From contig OY754470.1 in the NCBI GenBank assembly GCA_963575645.1, forward strand, positions 32,098,501 to 32,162,500: a stretch of DNA of 64,000 bases, written 5' to 3'. The position numbers and the translations under genes were made by a program. Shown here piece after piece: positions 52,138 through 63,100 of this stretch (positions are counted from its first letter, which is position 1; each line of letters opens with the position of its first letter). The notes below the pieces were generated by a model, which ran no database searches, was not told where the DNA came from, and was given only the letters and a program-made list of their open reading frames with translations. Source of the DNA: Xanthostigma xanthostigma. Lineage: Eukaryota; Arthropoda; Insecta; Raphidioptera; Raphidiidae.

Positions 52138-55100
52138 GATCATTCTCTCATAAGAAAACGCAAACTGCATATTAACCATTATTTTAACGCAACAAGCAGT
52201 TTTTACATGCTTTACGACAATTAGGTGCAAATGAGTCCTTATAGGCAAAATTGTTTTATTTCACAAAGGTAAGTCTACTTTCACTATAATATTCAGGGTT
52301 GGATCATTCTCTCATAACAAAATGCAAACTGCATATTAACCATTATTTGAACGCAGACAAGCAGTTTTTAAATGCTTAACGACAATTAGGTGCAAATGAG
52401 TCCTTATAGGCAAAAGTGTTTTATTTCATGAAGGTAAGTCTATTTACACTGTAACATTCAGGTTTGGACCATTCTCTTATAAGAAAATGCAAACAGCATA
52501 TTTACTATCATTTTCACGCAGACAAGCAGTTTTCACATGTTTTACGACAATTAGGTGGAAATAAGTCCTTAAAGGCAAAATTGTTTTATTTCACAAAGGT
52601 AGATCTACTTTCACTATAACATTCAGGTTTGGATCATTCTCTCATAAGAAAAATCAAACTGCATATTAACCATTATTTTAACGCAGACAAGCAGTTTTTA
52701 CATGCTTCACGACAATTGTATGCAAATGAGTCCTTATAGGCAAAATTGCTTTATTTTACAAAGGTAAGTCTATTTACACTATAACATTCAGGTTTGGATC
52801 ATTCTCTCATAAGAAAATGCAAACTGCATATTAACCATTATTTTAACGCATACAAGCAGTTTTTACATGTTTTATGACAATTAGGGGCAAATGAGTCTTT
52901 ATAAGCAAAATTGCTTTATTTCATGAAGGTAAGTCTATTTACACTTTAACATTCAGGTTTGCATCATTCTCTCATAAGAAAATGTAAACTGCATATTAAC
53001 CATTATTTTAACGCGGACAAGCAGTTTTTACATGCTTTACGACAATTGCGTGCAAATGAGTCCTTATAGGCAAAATTGCGTTATTTTACAAAGGTAAGTC
53101 TATTTTCACTATAACATTCAGGTTTGGATCATTCTCTCATAAGAAAATGCAAACTGCATATTAACCATTATTTTAACGCACACAAGCAGTTTTTACATGC
53201 TTTATGACAATTAGGGGCAAATGAGTCCTTTTAGGCAAAATTGCTTATTTCATTAAGGTAAGTCTATTTACACTATAACATTCAGGTTTGGATCATTCTC
53301 TCATAAGAAAATGCAAACTGCATATTAACCATTATTTTAACGCACACAAGCAGTTTTTACATGCTTTATGACAATTAGGGGCAAATGAGTCCTTTTAGGC
53401 AAAATTGCTTATTTCATTAAGGTAAGTCTATTTACACTATAACATTCAGGTTTGGATCATTCTCTCATAAGAAAATGCAAACTGCATATTAACCATTATT
53501 TTAACGCTGACAAGCAGTTTTTACATGCTTTACGACAATTAGGTGCAAATGAGTCCTTATAGGCAAAATTGCTTTATTTTACAAAGGTAAGTATACTTAA
53601 ACTATAACATTCAGGTTTGGATCATTCTCTCATAAGAAAATGCAAACTGCATATTAACGATTATTTTAACGCATACAAGCAGTTTTTACAAGCTTTATGA
53701 CAATTAGGTGCAAATGAGTCCTTATAGGCAAAATTGCTTTATTTCATGAGGGTTAGTCTATTTACACTATAACATTTAGGTTTGGATTATTCTCTCATAA
53801 GAAAATGCAAACTGCATATTTACTATCATTTTAACGCATACAAACAGTTTTTACATGCTTTATGACAATTAGGTGCAAATGAGTCCTTATAGGCAAAATT
53901 GCTTTATTTCATGAGGGTAATGCTATTTTCACTATAACATTCAGGTTTGGATCATTTTCTCATAAGAAAATGCAAGTTCATATTAACCATTATTTTAATG
54001 CAGACAAGCAGTTTTTACATGCTTTATGACAATTAGGGGCAAATGAGTCCTTATAGGCAAAATAGCTTTATTTCATTAAGGTTAGTCTATTTACACTATA
54101 ACATTCAGGTTTGAATCTCTCTCACATAAGAAAATGCAAACTGCATATTAACCATTATTTTAACGCTGACAAGCAGTTTTTACATGCTTTACGACAATTA
54201 GGGGCAAATAAGTGCTTATAGGCAAAAGTGCTTTATTTCATGAGGGTAAGTCTATTTACACTATAACATTCAGGTTTGGATCATTCTCTCATAAGAAAAT
54301 GCAAACTGCATATTTACTATCATTTTCACGCAGACAAGCAGTTTTCACATGTTTTACGCAATTAGGTGGAAATAAGTTCTTAAAGACAAAATTGTTTTAT
54401 TCCACAAAGGTTAGTCTACTTTCACTATAACATTCAGGTTTGGATCATTCTTTCATAAGAAAATGCAAACTGCATATTAACCATTATTTTAACGAAGACA
54501 AGCAGTTTTTACATGCTTCACGACAATTGCGTGCAAATGAGTCCTTATAGGCAAAATTGCGTTATTTTACAAAGGTTAGTCTATTTTCACTATAACATTC
54601 AGGTTGGGATCATTCTCTCATAAGATAATGCAAACTGCATATTAACCATTATTTTAACGCATACAAGCAGTTTTTACACGTTTTATGACAATTAGGGGCA
54701 AATGAGTCCTTATAGAAAAAATTGCTTTATTTCATTAAGGTAAGTCTATTTACACTATAACATTCAGGTTTGGATCATTCTCTCATAAGAAAACGCAAAC
54801 TGCATATTAACCATTATTTTAACGCTGACAAGCAGTTTTTTCATGCTTTACGACAATTAGGTGCAAATGAGTCCTTATAGGCAAAAGTGCTTTATTTCAT
54901 GAGGGTAAGTCTATTTACACTATAACATTCAGGTTTGGATCATTCTCTCATACGAAAATGCAAACTGCATATTTACTATCATTTTCACACAGACAAGCAG
55001 TTTTCACATGTTTTACGACAATTAGGTGGAAATAAGTCCTTAAAGGCAAAATTGTTTTATTCCACAAAGGTAAGTCTACTTTCACTATAACATTCAGGTT

Positions 55101-58100
55101 TGGATCATTCTCTCATAAGAAAATGCAAACTGCATATTAACCATTATTTTAACGCAGACAAGCAGTTTTTACATGCTTCACGACAATTGCGTGCAAATGA
55201 ATCCTTAAGGGCAAAATTGCTTTATTTCATGAGAGTAAGTCTATTTACACTATAACATTCAGGTTTAGATCATTCTCTCATAAGAAAACGCAAACTGCAT
55301 ATTAACCATTATTTTAACGCAACAAGCAGTTTTTACATGCTTTACGACAATTAGGTGCAAATGAGTCCTTATAGGCAAAATTGTTTTATTTCACAAAGGT
55401 AAGTCTACTTTCACTATAATATTCAGGGTTGGATCATTCTCTCATAACAAAATGCAAACTGCATATTAACCATTATTTGAACGCAGACAAGCAGTTTTTA
55501 AATGCTTAACGACAATTAGGTGCAAATGAGTCCTTATAGGCAAAAGTGTTTTATTTCATGAAGGTAAGTCTATTTACACTGTAACATTCAGGTTTGGACC
55601 ATTCTCTTATAAGAAAATGCAAACAGCATATTTACTATCATTTTCACGCAGACAAGCAGTTTTCACATGTTTTACGACAATTAGGTGGAAATAAGTCCTT
55701 AAAGGCAAAATTGTTTTATTTCACAAAGGTAGATCTACTTTCACTATAACATTCAGGTTTGGATCATTCTCTCATAAGAAAAATCAAACTGCATATTAAC
55801 CATTATTTTAACGCAGACAAGCAGTTTTTACATGCTTCACGACAATTGTATGCAAATGAGTCCTTATAGGCAAAATTGCTTTATTTTACAAAGGTAAGTC
55901 TATTTACACTATAACATTCAGGTTTGGATCATTCTCTCATAAGAAAATGCAAACTGCATATTAACCATTATTTTAACGCATACAAGCAGTTTTTACATGT
56001 TTTATGACAATTAGGGGCAAATGAGTCTTTATAAGCAAAATTGCTTTATTTCATGAAGGTAAGTCTATTTACACTTTAACATTCAGGTTTGCATCATTCT
56101 CTCATAAGAAAATGTAAACTGCATATTAACCATTATTTTAACGCGGACAAGCAGTTTTTACATGCTTTACGACAATTGCGTGCAAATGAGTCCTTATAGG
56201 CAAAATTGCGTTATTTTACAAAGGTAAGTCTATTTTCACTATAACATTCAGGTTTGGATCATTCTCTCATAAGAAAATGCAAACTGCATATTAACCATTA
56301 TTTTAACGCACACAAGCAGTTTTTACATGCTTTATGACAATTAGGGGCAAATGAGTCCTTTTAGGCAAAATTGCTTATTTCATTAAGGTAAGTCTATTTA
56401 CACTATAACATTCAGGTTTGGATCATTCTCTCATAAGAAAATGCAAACTGCATATTAACCATTATTTTAACGCACACAAGCAGTTTTTACATGCTTTATG
56501 ACAATTAGGGGCAAATGAGTCCTTTTAGGCAAAATTGCTTATTTCATTAAGGTAAGTCTATTTACACTATAACATTCAGGTTTGGATCATTCTCTCATAA
56601 GAAAATGCAAACTGCATATTAACCATTATTTTAACGCTGACAAGCAGTTTTTACATGCTTTACGACAATTAGGTGCAAATGAGTCCTTATAGGCATAATT
56701 GCTTTATTTTACAAAGGTAAGTATACTTAAACTATAACATTCAGGTTTGGATCATTCTCTCATACGAAAATGCAAACTGCATATTAACGATTATTTTAAC
56801 GCATACAAGCAGTTTTTACAAGCTTTATGACAATTAGGTGCAAATGAGTCCTTATAGGCAAAATTGCTTTATTTCATGAGGGTTAGTCTATTTACACTAT
56901 AACATTTAGGTTTGGATCATTCTCTCATAAGAAAATGCAAACTGCATATTTACTATCATTTTAACGCATACAAACAGTTTTTACATGCTTTATGACAATT
57001 AGGTGCAAATGAGTCCTTATAGGCAAAATTGCTTTATTTCATGAGGGTAATGCTATTTTCACTATAACATTCAGGTTTGGATCATTTTCTCATAAGAAAA
57101 TGCAAGTTCATATTAACCATTATTTTAATGCAGACAAGCAGTTTTTACATGCTTTATGACAATTAGGGGCAAATGAGTCCTTATAGGCAAAATAGCTTTA
57201 TTTCATTAAGGTTAGTCTATTTACACTATAACATTCAGGTTTGAATCTCTCTCACATAAGAAAATGCAAACTGCATATTAACCATTATTTTAACGCTGAC
57301 AAGCAGTTTTTACATGCTTTACGACAATTAGGGGCAAATAAGTGCTTATAGGCAAAAGTGCTTTATTTCATGAGGGAAAGTCTATTTACACTATAACATT
57401 CAGGTTTGGATCATTCTCTCATAAGAAAATGCAAACTGCATATTTACTATCATTTTCACGCAGACAAGCAGTTTTCACATGTTTTACGCAATTAGGTGGA
57501 AATAAGTTCTTAAAGACAAAATTGTTTTATTCCACAAAGGTTAGTCTACTTTCACTATAACATTCAGGTTTGGATCATTCTTTCATAAGAAAATGCAAAC
57601 TGCATATTAACCATTATTTTAACGCAGACAAGCAGTTTTTACATGCTTCACGACAATTGCGTGCAAATGAGTCCTTATAGGCAAAATTGCGTTATTTTAC
57701 AAAGGTTAGTCTATTTTCACTATAACATTCAGGTTGGGATCATTCTCTCATAAGATAATGCAAACTGCATATTAACCATTATTTTAACGCATACAAGCAG
57801 TTTTTACACGTTTTATGACAATTAGGGGCAAATGAGTCCTTATAGAAAAAATTGCTTTATTTCATTAAGGTAAGTCTATTTACACTATAACATTCAGGTT
57901 TGGATCATTCTCTCATAAGAAAACGCAAACTGCATATTAACCATTATTTTAACGCTGACAAGCAGTTTTTTCATGCTTTACGACAATTAGGTGCAAATGA
58001 GTCCTTATAGGCAAAAGTGCTTTATTTCATGAGGGTAAGTCTATTTACACTATAACATTCAGGTTTGGATCATTCTCTCATACGAAAATGCAAACTGCAT

Positions 58101-58340
58101 ATTTACTATCATTTTCACGCAGACAAGCAGTTTTCACATGTTTTACGACAATTAGGTGGAAATAAGTCCTTAAAGGCAAAATTGTTTTATTCCACAAAGG
58201 TAAGTCTACTTTCACTATAACATTCAGGTTTGGATCATTCTCTCATAAGAAAATGCAAACTGCATATTAACCATTATTTTAACGCAGACAAGCAGTTTTT
58301 ACATGCTTCACGACAATTGCGTGCAAATGAGTCCTTAAGG
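52138..58340 (+). repeat. 3130-bp (19-monomer) tandem higher-order repeat, two copies
   Basis: Copy 1 is 52138-55267 and copy 2 is 55268 to about 58340. Offset 3130 bp: TAAGAAAACG at 52151 and 55281; AAGTGCTTATAGG at 54212 and 57342. Shared rare variants are AAATGCTTAACG, CAAACAGCATATT, ACGCGGACAAG and TTTACATGTTTTATG. Within each copy the TTTTAGGCAAAATTGCTTATTTC monomer is itself doubled (about 53221 and 53393 in copy 1). Copy 1 ends with GAATCCTTAAGGGC joined to the GAGAGTAAG monomer. Copy 2 exits into TTAAGGGC-GCGTT monomers as in 51.9-52.1 kb. Confidence 0.85.
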
Positions 58341-61300
58341 GCAAAATTGCGTTATTTTACAAAGGTAAGTCTATTTTCACTATAACATTCAGGTTTGGAT
58401 CATTCTCTCATAAGAAAATGCAAACTGCATATTAACCATTATTTTAACGCATACAGGCAGTTTTTACATGCTTTATGACAATTAGGGGCAAATGAGTCCT
58501 TATAGGCAAAATTGCTTTATTTCATTAAGGTAACTCTATTTACACTATAACATTCAGGTTTGGATCATTCTCTCATAAGAAAACGCAAACTGCATATTAA
58601 CCATTATTTTAACGCTGACAAGCAGTTTTTACATGCTTTACGACAATTAGGTGCAAATGAATCCTTATAGGCAAAATTGCTTTATTTCACAAAGGGCAAG
58701 TTTACTTACACTATAACAATCAGGTTTGGATCATTCTCTCATAAGAAAATGCAAATTGCATATTAACCATTATTTTAACGCAGACAAGCAGTTTTTACAT
58801 GCTTCACGACAATTGCGTGCAAATGAGTCCTTATAAGCAAAATTGCTTTATTTCATGAGAGTAAGTCTATTTACACTATAACATTCAGGTTTTGATCATT
58901 CTCTCATAAGAAAATGCAAACTGCATATTAACCATTATTTTAACGCAACAAACAGTTTTTACATGCTTTACGACAATTAGGTGCAAATGAGTCCTTATAG
59001 GCAAAATTGTTTTATTTCACAAAGGTAAGTCTACTTTCACTATAATATTCAGGGTTGGATCATTCTCTCATAAGAAAATGCAAATTGCATATTAACCATT
59101 ATTTTAACGCAGACAAGCAGTTTTTACATGCTTCACGACAATTGCGTGCAAATGAGTCCTTATAAGCAAAATTGCTTTATTTCATGAGAGTAAGTCTATT
59201 TACACTATAACATTCAGGTTTAGATCATTCTCTCATAAGAAAATGCAAACTGCATATTAACCATTATTTTAACGCAACAAGCAGTTTTTACATGCTTAAC
59301 GACAATTAGGTGCAAATGAGTCCTTATAGGCAAAATTGTTTTATTTCACAAAGGTAAGTCTACTTTCACTATAATATTCAGGGTTGGATCATTCTCTCAT
59401 AACAAAATGCAAACTGCATATTAACCATTATTTGAACGCAGACAAGCAGTTTTTAAATGCTTTACGACAATTAGGTGCAAATGAGTCCTTATAGGCAAAA
59501 GTGTTTTATTTCATGAAGGTAAGTCTATTTACACTGTAACATTCAGGTTTGGACCATTCTCTTATAAGAAAATGCAAACTGCATATTTACTATCATTTTC
59601 ACGCAGACAAGCAGTTTTCACATGTTTTACGACAATTAGGTGGAAATAAGTCCTTAAAGGCAAAATTGTTTTATTTCACAAAGGTAGATCTACTTTCACT
59701 ATAACATTCAGGTTTGGATCATTCTCTCATAAGAAAAATCAAACTGCATATTAACCATTATTTTAACGCAGACAAGCAGTTTTTACATGCTTCACGACAA
59801 TTGTATGCAAATGAGTCCTTATAGGCAAAATTGCTTTATTTTACAAAGGTAAGTCTATTTACACTATAACATTCAGGTTTGGATCATTCTCTCATAAGAA
59901 AATGCAAACTGCATATTAACCATTATTTTAACGCATACAAGCAGTTTTTACATGTTTTATGACAATTAGGGGCAAATGAGTCTTTATAGGCAAAATTGCT
60001 TTATTTCATGAAGGTAAGTCTATTTACACTTTAACATTCAGGTTTGCATCATTCTCTCATAAGAAAATGTAAACTGCATATTAACCATTATTTTAACGCG
60101 GACAAGCAGTTTTTACATGCTTCACGACAATTGCGTGCAAATGAGTCCTTATAGGCAAAATTGCGTTATTTTACAAAGGTAAGTCTATTTTCACTATAAC
60201 ATTCAGGTTTGGATCATTCTCTCATAAGAAAATGCAAACTGCATATTAACTATTATTTTAACGCACACAAGCAGTTTTTACATGCTTTATGACAATTAGG
60301 GGCAAATGAGTCCTTTTAGGCAAAATTGCTTATTTCATTAAGGTAAGTCTATTTACACTATAACATTCAGGTTTGGATCATTCTCTCATAAGAAAATGCA
60401 AACTGCATATTAACCATTATTTTAACGCTGACAAGCAGTTTTTACATGCTTTACGACAATTAGGTGCAAATGAGTCCTTATAGGCAAAATTGCTTTATTT
60501 TACAAAGGTAAGTATACTTAAACTATAACATTCAGGTTTGGATCATTCTCTCATAAGAAAATGCAAACTGCATATTAACGATTATTTTAACGCATACAAG
60601 CAGTTTTAACAAGCTTTATGACAATTAGGTGCAAATGAGTCCTTATAGGCAAAATTGCTTTATTTCATGAGGGTTAGTCTATTTACACTATAACATTTAG
60701 GTTTGGATCATTCTCTCATAAGAAAATGCAAACTGCATATTTACTATCATTTTAACGCATACAAACAGTTTTTACATGCTTTATGACAATTAGGTGCAAA
60801 TGAGTCCTTATAGGCAAAATTGCTTTATTTCATGAGGGTAATGCTATTTTCACTATAACATTCAGGTTTGGATCATTTTCTCATAAGAAAATGCAAGTTC
60901 ATATTAACCATTATTTTAATGCAGACAAGCAGTTTTTACATGCTTTATGACAATTAGGGGCAAATGAGTCCTTATAGGCAAAATAGCTTTATTTCATTAA
61001 GGTTAGTCTATTTACACTATAACATTCAGGTTTGAATCTCTCTCACATAAGAAAATGCAAACTGCATATTAACCATTATTTTAACGCTGACAAGCAGTTT
61101 TTACATGCTTTACGACAATTAGGGGCAAATAAGTGCTTATAGGCAAAAGTGCTTTATTTCATGAGGGTAAGTCTTTTTACACTATAACATTCAGGTTTGG
61201 ATCATTCTCTCATAAGAAAATGCAAACTGCATATTTACTAACATTTTCACGCAGACAAGCAGTTTTCACATGTTTTACGCAATTAGGTGGAAATAAGTTC

Positions 61301-61660
61301 TTAAAGACAAAATTGTTTTATTCCACAAAGGTAAGTCTACTTTCACTATAACATTCAGGTTTGGATCATTCTTTCATAAGAAAATGCAAACTGCATATTA
61401 ACCATTATTTTAACGCAGACAAGCAGTTTTTACATGCTTCACGACAATTGCGTGCAAATGAGTCCTTATAGGCAAAATTGCGTTATTTTACAAAGGTTAG
61501 TCTATTTTCACTATAACATTCAGGTTGGGATCATTCTCTCATAAGATAATGCAAACTGCATATTAACCATTATTTTAACGTATACAAGCAGTTTTTACAC
61601 GCTTTATGACAATTAGGGGCAAATGAGTCCTTATAGAAAAAATTGCTTTATTTCATTAAG
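58341..61660 (+). repeat. Family C segment, last large piece
   Basis: 58341-58600 matches 51920-52140 (GCATACAGGCAG monomers at 52021+ and 58446+). From about 58690 it follows the GTTTACTTACAC-to-ATATTCAGGGTTGG order of 48.1-49 kb. It then runs through the same set as the 3130-bp units, now 3791 bp further (57342 to 61133). Odd points: GGGCAAGTTTACTT near 58696, AACAATCAGG near 58716, and CTTTTTACAC near 61173. No non-satellite DNA. Confidence 0.78.
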
Positions 61661-62490
61661 GTTAGTCTATTTACACTATAACATTCAGGTTTGGACCATT
61701 CTCTCATAAGAAAATGCAAACTGCATATTAACCATTATTTTAACGCAACAAGCAGTTTTTACATGCTTTACGACAATTAGGTGCAAATGAGTCCTTATAG
61801 GCAAAAGTGCTTTATTTCATGAAGGTTAGTCTATTTACACTATAACATTCAGGTTTGGATCATTCTCTCATAAGAAAATGCAAACTGCATATTAACCATT
61901 ATTTTAACGCTGACAAGCAGTTTTTACATGCTTTACGACAATTAGGTGCAAATGAGTCCTTATAGGCAAAAGTGCTTTATTTCATGAAGGTTAGTCTATT
62001 TACACTATAACATTCAGGTTTGGATCATTCTCTCATAAGAAAATGCAAACTGCATATTAACCATTATTTTAACGCACACAAGCAGTTTTTACATGCTTTA
62101 TGACAATTAGGGGCAAATGAGTCCTTTTAGGCAAAATTGCTTTATTTTACAAAGGTAAGTCTATTTACACTATAACATTCAGGTTTGGATCATTCTCTCA
62201 TAAAAAATGCAAACTGCATATTAACCATTATTTTAACGCTGACAAGCAGTTTTTACATGCTTTACGACAATTAGGTGCAAATGAGTCCTTATAGGCAAAA
62301 GTGCTTTATTTCATGAAGGTTAGTCTATTTACACTATAACATTCAGGTTTGGATCATTCTCTCATAAGAAAATGCAAACTGCATATTAACCATTATTTTA
62401 ACGCTGACAAGCAGTTTTTACATGCTTTACGACAATTAGGTGCAAATGAGTCCTTATAGGCAAAATAGCTCTATTTTACAAAGGTTAGTA
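61661..62490 (+). repeat. Recent single-monomer duplications
   Basis: Five monomers, of which several are near-identical neighbours: GCAAAAGTGC-TTTCATGAAGGTTAG copies at about 61801, 61969 and 62295, each followed by GCTGACAAGCAG. They are separated by a GCACACAAG copy with TTTTAGGC and one with a base lost in ATAAAAAATGC near 62200. The pattern suggests single-repeat unequal exchange, and not HOR-scale copying. Confidence 0.75.
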
Positions 62491-63100
62491 TACTTAAACT
62501 ATAACATTCAGGTTTGGATCATTCTCTCATAAGAAAATGCAAACTGCATATTAACGATTATTTTAACGCATACAAGCAGTTTTTACAAACTTTATGACAA
62601 TTAGGTGCAAATGAGTCCTTATACGCAAAATTGCTGTATTTCATGAGGGTTAGTCTATTTACACTATAACATTTAGGTTTGGATCATTCTCTCATAAGAA
62701 AATGCAAACTGCATATTTACTATCATTTTAACGCATACAAACAGTTTTTACATGCTTTATGACAATTAGGTGCAAATGAGTCCTTATAGGCAAAATTGCT
62801 TTATTTCATGAGGGTAATGCTATTTTCACTATAACATTTAGGTTTGGATCATTTTCTCATAAGAAAATGCAAGTTCATATTAACCATTATTTTAATGCAG
62901 ACAAGCAGTTTTTACATGCTTTATGACAATTAGGGGCAAATGAGTCCTTATAGGCAAAATAGCTTTATTTCATTAAGGTTAAACTATTTACACTATAACA
63001 TTCAGGTTTGAATCTCTCTCACTTAAGAAAATGCAAACTGCATATTAACCATTATTTTAACGCTGACAAGCAGTTTTTACATGCTTCACGACAATTGCGT
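62491..63100 (+). repeat. Group with GTATACTTAAAC, GGGTAATGC and GAATCTCTCTCAC monomers
   Basis: The same ordered group that begins near 20990, 22310, 31600, 36060, 41570, 46010, 53590, 56720 and 60510. Here it is diverged: TTACAAACTTTATG, TTATACGCAAAATTGCTG and GGTTAAACTATTTAC. It exits early, joining AAGCAG to a TTTTTACATGCTTCACG monomer before the AAGTGCTTATAGG copy, so this occurrence lacks the 72-codon frame. Confidence 0.75.
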
